Both the position numbers and the translations under genes were made by a program. From the IMG/VR virus record IMGVR_UViG_3300017744_000164, positions 1 to 23,369 of that record: DNA of 23,369 nt. One strand, given 5' to 3'. This stretch comes from a virus. The notes under the pieces were generated by a model. That model did no database searches. It worked only from the letters and a program-made list of their open reading frames with translations, and was not told the origin of the DNA. Of this stretch, positions 1-8,214 are shown in pieces; position 1 is the first letter of the stretch, and each line of letters starts with the position of its first letter.

Positions 1-1
1 C

Positions 2-136
2 AACGCAGATTATGCGACTAAAAGAGTCAACGAGTACCCCAGCATAGAAGATCAATTAGATAAAATTTTTCACCAAGGTGTAGATGCTTGGAAAGCAGAT
101 ATACAGGCAATTAAGGATAAGCATCCTAAAGGATAA
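2..136 (+). CDS. C-terminal end of a phage structural (probably tail-associated) protein, partial
   Basis: An open frame enters from the left edge and ends with TAA at 134-136; it is the only convincing plus-strand gene here. The visible 44 residues include YPSIEDQLDKIFHQGVDAWK and end in IKDKHPKG. The pattern YPSIEDQLD...W...I..IK.K(Y/H)P is a C-terminal motif I recognise from many marine phage tail-fibre or baseplate-type proteins. The exact role of the whole protein cannot be judged because its N-terminal part lies outside the window. It converges on the minus-strand replication genes, with a bidirectional terminator 15 bases after its stop. This suggests that the structural module lies to the left and is transcribed rightward. 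Confidence 0.75.
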   Translation, partial: NADYATKRVNEYPSIEDQLDKIFHQGVDAWKADIQAIKDKHPKG

Positions 137-150
137 TATAACAAACAATA

Positions 151-175
151 AAAAACCCGCACTAAGCGGGTTTTT
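151..175. terminator. Bidirectional intrinsic terminator between convergent gene arms
   Basis: A perfect hairpin: AAAAACCCGC at 151-160, loop ACTAA at 161-165, GCGGGTTTTT at 166-175. The GC core has five pairs and is flanked by A5 on the left and T5 on the right, so each strand presents a stem followed by a U tract. It lies between the stop of the plus-strand gene (136) and the stop of the last minus-strand gene (179), as expected for a shared terminator of converging transcripts. Confidence 0.93.
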
Positions 176-178
176 CGT

Positions 179-421
179 TTAAGAAGTTACTACTTCTTCA
201 GGGGGTGATTCTGGTTCTGCATTTACACTTTCCTTTAACCTAGAAGTATATGCTTCTTTTGAAAGCATTAATCTCTCAGTTACTATCTGTGCTTTCATCA
301 ACTCTTCTTCATTTAATTGAAGCCTACCTATTAAGGTTCTTGCCTCATCAGATAAATCTGAGATAATGTATTTTTGCCCGTCTAATTCCAAAATCGGTTC
401 TTGATCTACTTGAGTACTCAT
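179..421 (-). CDS. Small conserved phage protein, DUF6447-like
   Basis: An 80-residue acidic protein. Residues about 10-60 (LELDGQKYIISDLSDEARTL followed by an amphipathic helical stretch) match the pattern of the DUF6447 family of marine phages, typically LDGK.Y...DLSDEAK..L. The C-terminus is rich in Pro and Glu. No enzymatic motif is visible and the function is unknown. It is the last gene of the minus-strand arm and its stop lies next to the bidirectional terminator. Its ATG (421-419) overlaps the TGA of nrdB in an ATGA arrangement, so translation is probably coupled to nrdB. The family assignment is from memory of the motif. Confidence 0.75.
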   Translation of the reverse strand: MSTQVDQEPILELDGQKYIISDLSDEARTLIGRLQLNEEELMKAQIVTERLMLSKEAYTSRLKESVNAEPESPPEEVVTS

Positions 422-1374
422 TTAAATATATCCTGCCAATTTCCTGTCGTACTAGCTTTAGCATACTCTGTAGCACGGTTTTCAAAAAAGTTGGTATGCT
501 CAACACCGTTAAGTATATAGTCGAGCCACGGAAGTGGATTTGTTCTTGCATTAAAAATTGTTTTCATGCCTATACCAAGTAACCTACGATCTGCAATGTA
601 ACGAATATATTCTTTTACATCACTTGCCTTTAGATCTGGTATATCTGCATTATCAAAACAGGTATCAATAAAATGATCCTCTAATTCTACAATCTTCTCT
701 GCCGCACAATAAATTTCATACTTTAATTTATCAGTCCACAACTGTGGATTTTCTCGTATAAATTCTTTGAACAAACGACTCATACTTTCAACATGAAGTG
801 TCTCATCTCGTACGCTCCATGTCACTATCTGTCCCATACCTTTCATAAGGTTGTGTCTTGGATAGTTTAATAAAATAGCAAAACTACTAAATAACTGTAC
901 GCCTTCTGTGAACGCGCTGTATACAGCCATTGTTTTCGCCATTTCATATGGAGTATCTATAGTAAAATTACTTAAATACTCATGTTTTTCTTGCATAGCT
1001 TGTATTTCATGAAATAACTGATATTCATCATCTGAATACCCAAGTGTTTCAAGTAATAAAGAATATGCATCTTGATGTACTGCTTCCATATTTGCAAACG
1101 ATGATAGCATCATTCGTACTTCTGGTTGCTTAAATGTTGGTAAATAGTGGTTTGCATACCCACCTGCAACATCTACATCCGCTTGCGTAAAAAACCTAAA
1201 GATATTAGTTAACAATAACTTATTATCTGGTGTTAGTTTTTCACGAAAATCTTTTAAATCATCTGCTAAATTTACTTCATCTGGAATCCAGTGCATCTGA
1301 TTTTGTGTTTTATATGCTTCATAAGCCCATGCATAATTAAATGGCTTATAAAACTCTCTTTCTTCTAATAACAT
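418..1374 (-). CDS. nrdB: Class I ribonucleotide reductase small (beta) subunit
   Basis: Ferritin-like radical subunit of aerobic ribonucleotide reductase, which holds the dimetal site and tyrosyl radical needed by NrdA to make dNTPs. At 318 residues it has the usual phage length. Visible ligands are Asp66 or Asp68, Glu97 and His100 in MEAVHQDAY, Glu157 in FTEG, and Glu191 and His194 in RDETLH. Tyr104 follows the E..H...Y pattern of the E. coli Tyr122 radical site, so a tyrosyl-radical (class Ia/Ib-type) mechanism is likely. It starts one base after the nrdA stop, so the two subunits are co-transcribed. No intein or frameshift is seen. Choosing between Ia and Ib rests on NrdA and on the absence of nrdI in this window. 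Confidence 0.97.
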   Translation of the reverse strand: MLLEEREFYKPFNYAWAYEAYKTQNQMHWIPDEVNLADDLKDFREKLTPDNKLLLTNIFRFFTQADVDVAGGYANHYLPTFKQPEVRMMLSSFANMEAVHQDAYSLLLETLGYSDDEYQLFHEIQAMQEKHEYLSNFTIDTPYEMAKTMAVYSAFTEGVQLFSSFAILLNYPRHNLMKGMGQIVTWSVRDETLHVESMSRLFKEFIRENPQLWTDKLKYEIYCAAEKIVELEDHFIDTCFDNADIPDLKASDVKEYIRYIADRRLLGIGMKTIFNARTNPLPWLDYILNGVEHTNFFENRATEYAKASTTGNWQDIFK

Positions 1375-1375
1375 T

Positions 1376-3157
1376 TTATCCCTCGCAGGCTAAACAGCCT
1401 TCTTCGTCTTGATAATCAAAAATGTACTCTCTTAAGACTTTATCTGAGACTACATCTGCTCTTTTTAGTGCTTCACTTCTTAAGTAGTAAAGCGTTTTCA
1501 TTCTTCTTCCCCATGCTCTCATATGAACATTGTGTAACTCTTGTTTTGAAACGTCTGATGGAAAAAATATGTTACAGCTTTGAGCTTGACATATAAACTC
1601 TTGCCTATCTGCGGCATGGTCTACAACCCATCTTTGGTCAAGTTCTACAGCAGTTTTAAACACATTCTTTTCCCATTCAGTTAAGCAATCTAAATGTTGA
1701 ACACTACCACTATTCGTAATTATTGATTTCCATATTTCTTCAGTATTAAATCCTTTTTCTTCAAGTAGTTTTTCAAGAAATTTGTTTCTAAGTAACGAAC
1801 TACCTGTTTTAGTTTTTTGAGTAAAAGCATTAGCCCTATAAGGCTCAATGCTAGGACTAGTATTCCCACAGATAATCCCACTGCTAGCATTAGGAGCGAT
1901 AGCCAGTAGATGAGCGTTACGCACACCATAACCGATTCCGTCAGGGCATTCGCCCCTTTCCATTGCAAGCTCCTTGGTAGCACTAGTAGCTTTTTCTTTA
2001 ATATGTCCAAAAGCTCGTAAGTTAAACCCTTTTGCCATAGGCGATTCAAAGGGGATATTATTTTTTTGTAAATACGCATGAAATCCCATTGCTCCTAGTC
2101 CAATACTGCGCTCTTGCTCTGCGCTATATTTTGCTTTATCAAGTGAATCTGGTGCATTTTCAATAAAATGTGTTAGAACATTATCTAAAAATCTTACTAA
2201 ATCATTTATAAAATGAGGATGGTTATTCCATTCATCAAATTTTTCTAGATTTACACTTGATAAACAGCATACTGCTGTTCTGTCTTCATTTGTAGGTAGA
2301 GTTATCTCACTACATAAGTTACTTTGGTTTACTTTTAATCCAAGATTTTGTTGAAACTCTGGTAATGCTTCATTTACTGCATCTCCGAACATAATGTACG
2401 GTTCTCCTGTTTCTACTCTATTTTGAATTAATTTTACCCATAAAGTTTTTGCTGAAACTGTTTTCTTAACATCTCCACTATGTGGATCAATCAAATCCCA
2501 ACTGTCATCAAAACCTTCTTCTCTTGTTGCTGTATCTATAAGTTGCATAAATGCATCTGGTATTATAACAGCATGATGAAGATTTATAGATTTTCTATTA
2601 ATGTCTCCGCCTGTAGGCTTACGAACATCTAGAAACTCTTCTATCTCAGGGTGACTAATATCAATGTAAGCAGCATAACTGCCACGTCTTGTAACCCCTT
2701 GACTAAAAGCTAGCATTTCTGCATCTACAACTTTCATAAAAGGTATCACACCTGTACTCTCACTTCCATGAGATGTTTTAGATCCTACACTTCTTAAGTC
2801 TCCCCAATACCCTCCTATGCCTCCTCCAACCGAAGAAAGCCAAGCGTTTTCTGTGTAATGATCTGTAATTCCACCCCTGCTATCAGGGATATAATTTAAG
2901 AAACAACTAATCGGTAATCCTCTAGATGTTCCTCCGTTTGATAAGATAGGTGTTGAAAACATAAACCATAGCTTACTTGCATAGTCGTATATTCGTTGTG
3001 CCATTTCATCACTATCCGAATATGTACTAGCTGCTCTTGCAAATGCTTCTTGTGGAGATGTCTCTCCTTCTACCATATACCTATCTTCTAAAGTTTTTAT
3101 ACTAAAATCAGGAAGTGTATCATCCCGATCATAGTCTATTTTTATATTATGTGCCAT
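1376..3157 (-). CDS. nrdA: Class I ribonucleotide reductase large (alpha) subunit, short form without ATP-cone
   Basis: Catalytic subunit that reduces ribonucleotides to deoxyribonucleotides. Seen: Cys85 in PISCFLN, the NLCSEI block with Asn280, Cys282 and Glu284, Cys297/Cys298 in AVCCLSSVNL, the Tyr557-Tyr558 radical-transfer pair in TLYYLRSEA, and a C-terminal Cys588-x2-Cys591 pair that would take electrons from a thioredoxin or glutaredoxin. At 593 residues it is much shorter than E. coli NrdA (about 760). It enters the catalytic barrel almost at once, so the N-terminal ATP-cone that mediates overall dATP inhibition is missing. This is common in phage enzymes and fits a need for uncontrolled dNTP synthesis. 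No redoxin gene is seen here. The preceding Shine-Dalgarno is weak (AAAGAAA). Confidence 0.97.
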   Translation of the reverse strand: MAHNIKIDYDRDDTLPDFSIKTLEDRYMVEGETSPQEAFARAASTYSDSDEMAQRIYDYASKLWFMFSTPILSNGGTSRGLPISCFLNYIPDSRGGITDHYTENAWLSSVGGGIGGYWGDLRSVGSKTSHGSESTGVIPFMKVVDAEMLAFSQGVTRRGSYAAYIDISHPEIEEFLDVRKPTGGDINRKSINLHHAVIIPDAFMQLIDTATREEGFDDSWDLIDPHSGDVKKTVSAKTLWVKLIQNRVETGEPYIMFGDAVNEALPEFQQNLGLKVNQSNLCSEITLPTNEDRTAVCCLSSVNLEKFDEWNNHPHFINDLVRFLDNVLTHFIENAPDSLDKAKYSAEQERSIGLGAMGFHAYLQKNNIPFESPMAKGFNLRAFGHIKEKATSATKELAMERGECPDGIGYGVRNAHLLAIAPNASSGIICGNTSPSIEPYRANAFTQKTKTGSSLLRNKFLEKLLEEKGFNTEEIWKSIITNSGSVQHLDCLTEWEKNVFKTAVELDQRWVVDHAADRQEFICQAQSCNIFFPSDVSKQELHNVHMRAWGRRMKTLYYLRSEALKRADVVSDKVLREYIFDYQDEEGCLACEG

Positions 3158-3162
3158 TTTCT

Positions 3163-4005
3163 TTAAATATATGTTGACAATGAATTGTCGATTGTTACTG
3201 TATTATCACTACCAATGGCTTCTTCGCAATATGCAAGTAAATCCATTAGTTCCATGTTTGTAAGCAATAAGTCTATATTTTCATTCAGTGACTGCATATA
3301 TTTATATCGACTACTAAATGGTGCTGCGTCATATATATCAAACGCACTTCCAAACTCTTTTACTAAACCTTCTGCTCGTTTCGGACCAATTTGTGGTATA
3401 CCTGGAACATTGTCTCCAGAGTCTCCCGTCAAACATTTAATTGTAATATACTCTTCTATAGAGTAGTTATGTGTGTTACTCCAATTTTCATACGTTGTCT
3501 CTTTTCTGTTTATATAAGAAAAGCGAGATACGTGTGGACTAATAAGTAAATCCCAATCTCTATCAGTACTCATTAACCATATGTGGTCGATTCCATACTG
3601 TTCTCTATTTTGTACTACATAAGCTGCTATATCGTCAGCTTCTACTCCTTTGAAGCGCAGAACGCACCACCTCTTGTCCATAAGTGCAAGAGTGCGTTCC
3701 ATTTCTTCTATGAATTTTCGAAAAGCTTCTGCCTCAGCAGGGGTTTGCTTTTCATATTTTTCTTTCCTGTTTCCTTTGTATTCAGGGTGTATACCCTGCC
3801 TAAAGGTACTGCTCCCCCAATCTGCGGCTATGACAATGCTACCACAGTTGTAAGAACTTGCAAGTGATTCTACAGTACGCATATAATCGTCTGCAAAATC
3901 CGTACGACCTTGATGCTTCCATCTAAATCCTAGATTAAGTGCATCAATAACTATTACTCTTTCACGAGGAGCTTCGCTCCCCATATCCATGAAACTCTTA
4001 GCCAT
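3163..4005 (-). CDS. 5'-3' exonuclease / flap endonuclease (T5 D15 / Pol I 5'-nuclease family)
   Basis: A 280-residue FEN-type nuclease that would remove RNA primers and 5' flaps; the DNA polymerase in this window lacks such a domain. Metal-binding acids are visible in order: Asp21 (VIVIDALNLG), Asp62 (AADWG), Glu122/Asp124/Asp125 (VEADDIAAY), Asp148/Asp150/Asp152 (STDRDWD) and Asp195/Asp198 in GDSGDNVPGIPQIGPKRA, which begins the helix-three-turn-helix DNA-binding element. The YKGNR motif around residue 76 fits the helical arch. The start is supported by CGAGG seven bases before ATG 4005. The gene overlaps the resolvase by eight bases. The family is certain; endo versus exo activity cannot be read from sequence. 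Confidence 0.95.
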   Translation of the reverse strand: MAKSFMDMGSEAPRERVIVIDALNLGFRWKHQGRTDFADDYMRTVESLASSYNCGSIVIAADWGSSTFRQGIHPEYKGNRKEKYEKQTPAEAEAFRKFIEEMERTLALMDKRWCVLRFKGVEADDIAAYVVQNREQYGIDHIWLMSTDRDWDLLISPHVSRFSYINRKETTYENWSNTHNYSIEEYITIKCLTGDSGDNVPGIPQIGPKRAEGLVKEFGSAFDIYDAAPFSSRYKYMQSLNENIDLLLTNMELMDLLAYCEEAIGSDNTVTIDNSLSTYI

Positions 4006-4438
4006 TTATAAACCTCGGTTGTTCAAAGATTAGCCAATCCGTAGCTAAACAAACATAACAATCCAAGTGCTTTACATACATCCATCTGTCGACTTTCTGT
4101 GGCTCATCTTGTTGAGCGACATAAATTTTTGATCTATTATATTTAAAGAAAAGTACTGGCTTTTGGTCTCCTTTCTCAGCCTGTGATGTTGATTGCTCCC
4201 ACCATTTTATAAACTGGTTAGATGTTGTACTAATTACTTTGTCAGTAAAATGATTATCTTTATAATTTTTTACTTCTATACAGTAATTGTTCTCTTTATT
4301 GGGTACAAACAAATCCCCTTTCATAAACTCGAGTGCGCCTGACATTGGTACTCTCTCAAAATCTAAATTCGTATGTGTTTTTAGTAAGTCTCTTACTTGA
4401 CGCTCTCCTGTAGCGCCTTTCGCTCTTGGGTCTACCAT
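3998..4438 (-). CDS. PD-(D/E)XK nuclease, Hjc-like Holliday junction resolvase
   Basis: A 146-residue restriction-fold nuclease. Glu12 (ATGERQVRDLL), Asp42 (KGDLFVP) and Glu55-x-Lys57 (CIEVKNYK) give the E...GD...ExK pattern of archaeal-type Hjc resolvases, followed by a Ser/Gln-containing helix (STTSNQFIKWWEQ) as in that family. Probable role: cutting branched recombination intermediates so that replicated DNA can be resolved and packaged. It lies between groES (stop and start meet at 4438) and the flap nuclease, inside the recombination operon. Alternatives within the same fold, such as a VRR-NUC or RecU-type nuclease, cannot be excluded. Catalysis is well supported; junction specificity is inferred. 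Confidence 0.82.
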   Translation of the reverse strand: MVDPRAKGATGERQVRDLLKTHTNLDFERVPMSGALEFMKGDLFVPNKENNYCIEVKNYKDNHFTDKVISTTSNQFIKWWEQSTSQAEKGDQKPVLFFKYNRSKIYVAQQDEPQKVDRWMYVKHLDCYVCLATDWLIFEQPRFING

Positions 4439-4776
4439 TAGTCTTCCTCTTCTACGAATAGAATATCTTTCTCTGTTAATATTACATAAAAGTCATCATC
4501 GACTTTTAACTTTTTCTGTGCAGCGTGCCATTCAAAATACACTCTGTCTCCTATTTTTAATTCAAACGGAACTTTCACTCCAGTTCGAGTTAACTTTCCA
4601 TAGTCGCCTAAACCGACTACTTCACCACTATTATCAAGTCTCCGCGATGAATCAGGGATAATTATCCCTCCACTCGTCTCTTTTGACTCAACTTTCCCGC
4701 GTTTTACAATTAAATTATCTTTAATTGGTTTAGGTACGCTATCTACTTCTATATAATCACTTTTTACTTGCGCCAT
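4438..4776 (-). CDS. groES: GroES-like co-chaperonin
   Basis: A 112-residue cpn10-family protein. Seen: VPKPIKDNLIVKRGK at the N-terminus (the P..DR..V-type beta strand), a mobile-loop region ESKETSGGIIIPDSS at about residues 30-45 that would contact GroEL, GEVVGLGDYG in the middle, and a C-terminal IGDRVYFEWHAA...YVILTEKDILFVEE. Like T4 gp31 and cyanophage GroES proteins it probably caps host GroEL during folding of phage proteins; no GroEL gene lies in this window. It overlaps the upstream 76-residue gene by 20 bases. Its position inside a DNA metabolism operon, away from capsid genes, leaves the client protein open. Confidence 0.93.
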   Translation of the reverse strand: MAQVKSDYIEVDSVPKPIKDNLIVKRGKVESKETSGGIIIPDSSRRLDNSGEVVGLGDYGKLTRTGVKVPFELKIGDRVYFEWHAAQKKLKVDDDFYVILTEKDILFVEEED

Positions 4777-4987
4777 ATCTCTCCATTAAATAATCACTAA
4801 ACTTACCTGTGTATTCCGTATATGTAAGGTCTACACCTCCAAAGTAGGTTCCATGTTCGTCACAGTAGTCTAGCCACATACGACGACAAAAACCTTCAAA
4901 CTCATCTAAATCTGATGAGTGTATAAAATCTATTGTCTGTTTTGTTTTGTTCATTCTAAAGCATCTTCTCCTATTTCTTGCTGTCAT
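4757..4987 (-). CDS. Unknown small phage protein
   Basis: A 76-residue protein I do not recognise. It has a basic N-terminus, then a hydrophilic region with many Asp, Glu and Tyr residues (SDLDEFEGFC, WLDYCDEHGTYFG, YTEYTGKFSDYL). It has Cys residues but no zinc-finger spacing, and no membrane segment. The start at 4987 is in a TAATG overlap with the SbcC-like gene, an arrangement used repeatedly on this strand. A second in-frame ATG at 4954 would remove the basic first 11 residues, but its AGGAGA lies about 12 bases upstream. The gene sits between the SbcC-like gene and groES. Confidence 0.7.
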   Translation of the reverse strand: MTARNRRRCFRMNKTKQTIDFIHSSDLDEFEGFCRRMWLDYCDEHGTYFGGVDLTYTEYTGKFSDYLMERYGASKK

Positions 4988-6783
4988 TATTCCAATCTAC
5001 TTATATTATCAGTCTTTAAGACTTCAATCTTGTCTAAAAGAGGGTGTGTCCAGCCATGTGATACTATATATGTATTCAAACCTTCTTCTCTCAATAGAAC
5101 TTCTACTAGCTTTTCTCTTCCTTGTTCATCTAATACATTGATGACTTCATCAAGAAAAAGAACATTAATACGACTTTTCGATATACTACTCATCAATTTT
5201 CGTATAGCGATTAAAGTCGCTGTGTTAACTCGGGTCAATTCGCCACTACTGAGTGCAGTAATATCAATTATATTACCTTCATCTGTAACTTCTACATTCA
5301 ACTTATCGTTTGTTACTACGAAGTTGATGCTAAATCTTCCGTCACTTAATTCTGCTAAATAGTCGTTTGCTAGATCTTCTAACTCTTTCACCATATTTTC
5401 AATCTTATATGCAATAAGACCGTTGGTAGAAAACGCTTTTTTAAGGACTTCTATATGTCCTGCGGTTTCTTCGACTTTAGATAATTTTTCCGTAATTTCT
5501 TCAAGTTCTTTTTCAAACTCTGCTGTTTGCTCAAGGATGACTTGAATCCTTGTGTTTTTCTTTGTTCTTTCTTCATTTTGCTCTGCTATTTCCTGTATCT
5601 GCGATTTGGCGTGAGTGATACTATCTTTCAATTCTTTTATCTTTATAGCCAAATCACCTCCATCTAATGTGTTGCTAGGTAAGTCATTGTTTATTCTAGA
5701 ATGTAAATCTTCAAACTCTCGTTTCGTATTTACATACTCTTTATACTTTTGTTTCTCCTTTATCCTAGCTTGTATTTCTACGTCTAGTTCGCCTAGTCGG
5801 TTTCTGTGTTCTTCTACTTGTTCTTGTGCCTCTACTATCCATCTTTCAACAAAGTCTTCTGGAATAGACTGTTCACAAGTTGGGCAAGTGCCTTCTAAGT
5901 TTTTATACTTTTCTTCTTTCTTTTCCCACTCAGAAACATATCCGCCAAGTCTGCCTTTCTTAGAAATTAAGTCATCAAAAGACTCTGGCTCAGCTAACTT
6001 ACTTTGTAATAACTTCATATTTAGCTGGGAAAATAGTTGCTTGTATGTATTATTTTCGTTAATTTTTTGATTTTTTTCTGCGATATTTTCAAAATCTATA
6101 GATAAAGAACGCAATTCATTCTCATCTGTTTCCGAATATTCTGGTAATTTTATCATTGGAAGTATGATACTATCACTCAATTTATTTTCATTTAACCATT
6201 TTACAATAGTTTTTGACTTTCCATCTAGTTCTGCAAGCTGCTGACCTGAAGTCCTTGCAAGCTCTCGAAAAACGTCATAGTAAGCGACATAATCTTCCAA
6301 GTTTAACAAGTCTATCAAAAACTTTTTTCTATTAGCGTCTGTTGCTGTTAAAAACTGCAAAGATGCATTTGTATTTTGATAAACAAGTTGGGTAAATGTT
6401 TTAAAGTCCAGACCCAATATCTGCTCGACTGTTTTATATGTGTTAGTTGCAGTATGACTACTAATATCTTCGTCACCTTCAAATAACTTAACTTTTATAC
6501 TACCTCTACTTCTGCGTACATCTATCTCATAGTTTGTATCTTCTACAGCAAAAGTAAGGTTTATATTATATCCTGCATTTACAAATCTATTTTGTATATC
6601 CGCTTTTTTGATACCTTTACTATTCTTGTTGTATAAGGCTTCTTCGATAATAAGTGGAATGGAAGACTTGCCCATGCCATTGGTACCCACCAATTGAGTG
6701 AGAGTACTATTGTTAAGATTAATATTGTTGTCTTTTCCATAGCTAAAGCAGTTATCCCACTTCAGCGTTTTTAGAGTTATCAT
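4987..6783 (-). CDS. SbcC/Rad50-like recombination nuclease ATPase subunit (T4 gp46 / T5 D13 type)
   Basis: A 598-residue SMC-like ATPase, partner of the SbcD-like nuclease encoded just upstream. Order of parts: Walker A GTNGMGKSS (residues 33-41), a long coiled coil from about 200, a zinc hook CPTC with Cys300 and Cys303, the returning coiled coil, an ABC signature LSSGELTRV, and Walker B VLFLDEVINVLD near the C-terminus. It would form a dimer tethered by the hook and process DNA ends for recombination-dependent replication. It is far shorter than cellular SbcC and near the size of T4 gp46, with short coils. It overlaps the SbcD-like gene by 32 bases, which supports a fixed subunit ratio. 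Confidence 0.96.
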   Translation of the reverse strand: MITLKTLKWDNCFSYGKDNNINLNNSTLTQLVGTNGMGKSSIPLIIEEALYNKNSKGIKKADIQNRFVNAGYNINLTFAVEDTNYEIDVRRSRGSIKVKLFEGDEDISSHTATNTYKTVEQILGLDFKTFTQLVYQNTNASLQFLTATDANRKKFLIDLLNLEDYVAYYDVFRELARTSGQQLAELDGKSKTIVKWLNENKLSDSIILPMIKLPEYSETDENELRSLSIDFENIAEKNQKINENNTYKQLFSQLNMKLLQSKLAEPESFDDLISKKGRLGGYVSEWEKKEEKYKNLEGTCPTCEQSIPEDFVERWIVEAQEQVEEHRNRLGELDVEIQARIKEKQKYKEYVNTKREFEDLHSRINNDLPSNTLDGGDLAIKIKELKDSITHAKSQIQEIAEQNEERTKKNTRIQVILEQTAEFEKELEEITEKLSKVEETAGHIEVLKKAFSTNGLIAYKIENMVKELEDLANDYLAELSDGRFSINFVVTNDKLNVEVTDEGNIIDITALSSGELTRVNTATLIAIRKLMSSISKSRINVLFLDEVINVLDEQGREKLVEVLLREEGLNTYIVSHGWTHPLLDKIEVLKTDNISRLE

Positions 6784-7708
6784 GAAATATTCCTAAAATG
6801 TTTGTTACTGTTTCTTCCTTTAATTCCAGAATATAACTTAGATATTCTGCTAGCTCATCTTCCATAGACATATCTGCGTCTAATATAAGAGTTGCTTCTG
6901 TTTTTCTTTTGACTACTTTTTTATCTAGTAGTTCTGAGTTCTTTATAAGTGAAAGATCGGCGACATCCCCCTCTAGCTCATAGATCGTATAGTCGTATGT
7001 AGTTGGGATCATGGCGTTCGGGTCTGTCACCGTCTTTCGTATTAACTGGGGTAGTTTGAACTCTTTCCACTCCCACTCCCAACTATCTTCATCAATTAAT
7101 AAATATCCTGTTTGCACTTTTGTTCTGTGAAACTGGGTAGACATCGGACTACCTGGATATACAATATTTAATTGAGTATTAGAGTGACTATGTAAATCTC
7201 CTGCAAACACAATCGGAAACTGTGCTAACTTATTCAAGTCTATTTCAGGAGATACATGAGGTGGTATAGAACCTCTCACATGAGTGAATAGAGGTTTTCT
7301 TATATCTAAGTCCAATACTGGATTCCATTTTCTATGTAAATAACAATACGGTAATATAGTGTATTGTTCTGTTACTGTTATTTCATCAATGACAGTAACT
7401 AAAGGGTTTAATCTTTGAGTCGCAGATTTTAATTGAGTAAAGAATGTTTTATTCTTTTTAGTAGCTTCGTGGTTTCCATCAAAAATAATTGTTGGAATTG
7501 TAACTCCACTAATAAAGTCGAAATATAACTCTAACTCAGGCATTGAAGGGAGTCTATCAAATAAGTCTCCCCCAATGATATGCAGATCAACATCTTTCTC
7601 AAGCTCTTTAATCTGATCAAAAAACTCACGATATCTGTTTGTAGCCCATTCTACGGGTACATTCTTTTGTCCTAGTTTTATATGCCAATCTGCTGTAAAT
7701 AAAATCAT
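6752..7708 (-). CDS. SbcD/Mre11-like recombination nuclease subunit (T4 gp47 / T5 D12 type)
   Basis: A 318-residue calcineurin-like metallophosphoesterase. Metal-binding motifs appear in order: ADWH (Asp7, His9), GGDLFD (Asp48, Asp51), DGNHE (Asn79, His80), a His in LFTHVRG, and GDLHSHS. This is the Mre11/SbcD set. The C-terminal part with alternating Glu/Lys helices would form the capping and Rad50-binding region. It works with the following SbcC-like ATPase as a double-strand end nuclease. The ATG overlaps the TGA of the peroxiredoxin gene in an ATGA junction. Confidence 0.95.
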   Translation of the reverse strand: MILFTADWHIKLGQKNVPVEWATNRYREFFDQIKELEKDVDLHIIGGDLFDRLPSMPELELYFDFISGVTIPTIIFDGNHEATKKNKTFFTQLKSATQRLNPLVTVIDEITVTEQYTILPYCYLHRKWNPVLDLDIRKPLFTHVRGSIPPHVSPEIDLNKLAQFPIVFAGDLHSHSNTQLNIVYPGSPMSTQFHRTKVQTGYLLIDEDSWEWEWKEFKLPQLIRKTVTDPNAMIPTTYDYTIYELEGDVADLSLIKNSELLDKKVVKRKTEATLILDADMSMEDELAEYLSYILELKEETVTNILGIFHDNSKNAEVG

Positions 7709-8214
7709 GCTACGAAATCATCTCCTAGTTGCCAACTGCAACCTGTTAAACCGCCCGCTTGAAGTGCCGCAAGAGTTCTTTTTATCTCTTTTGCACTTCT
7801 GCCTGTATCTAATGCATTTATTGATACATGCTGCACTATATTATTCGGGTCTATAATATAGGTTGCTCTATAATGAACACCTTCTTCTTCACTTACTATT
7901 CCTAGTTCATAGCCTAAGGCCATGCCTGAATCTGCTGCAAGTGTGTGATCTATATCTCTGATAAGGTCACTATCTTGTTTCCAAGCAAGTTTGCAAAACT
8001 CATTGTCTCCACTCACTCCGATTATTTGAGCAGCACTTGATAGTTCATCAAAAGCTGCAATCTCTGTAGGACATATAAATGTAAAGTCTTTTGGATAAAA
8101 GTATACTATAGTCCACTCAGAATCAATATCGTTTTGAGTTATTGAGCCTAATGAATTATCGCTTTCGCAAGTGTTCATTTTAAACTCAGGAAACTCTTGT
8201 CCTACAACTACCAT
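7705..8214 (-). CDS. Peroxiredoxin (AhpC/TSA family, 2-Cys type)
   Basis: A 169-residue thioredoxin-fold peroxidase that would reduce hydrogen peroxide and organic peroxides. The active site FYPKDFTFICPTE holds the family's P-x3-T-x2-C motif, with peroxidatic Cys48 and Thr45. A second cysteine, Cys159 in GLTGCSW near the C-terminus, is placed as a resolving cysteine. The conserved YRATYIID strand is also present. It is full length and looks intact. It sits between ssb (7-base overlap) and the SbcD-like gene (ATGA overlap), so it is co-expressed with DNA repair functions. GGAG lies about seven bases before the ATG. This is an uncommon gene in a phage; antioxidant protection of infected cells or of phage nucleases is an inference. 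Confidence 0.93.
   Translation of the reverse strand: MVVVGQEFPEFKMNTCESDNSLGSITQNDIDSEWTIVYFYPKDFTFICPTEIAAFDELSSAAQIIGVSGDNEFCKLAWKQDSDLIRDIDHTLAADSGMALGYELGIVSEEEGVHYRATYIIDPNNIVQHVSINALDTGRSAKEIKRTLAALQAGGLTGCSWQLGDDFVA

Noticed and set aside
1720-2079. Minus-strand 119-codon open frame inside nrdA
   Set aside because: It is wholly inside the conserved NrdA coding sequence, has no domain, and is a shadow frame.
4919-5362. Plus-strand 147-codon open frame
   Set aside because: Antisense to the conserved ABC signature and Walker B of the SbcC-like gene; no ribosome-binding site or domain.
5615-6070. Plus-strand 151-codon open frame opposite the SbcC-like gene
   Set aside because: Ser/Phe/Cys-rich antisense reading of a Glu/Lys coiled coil; a known artefact. 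The other plus-strand frames opposite minus-strand genes were rejected for the same reason.
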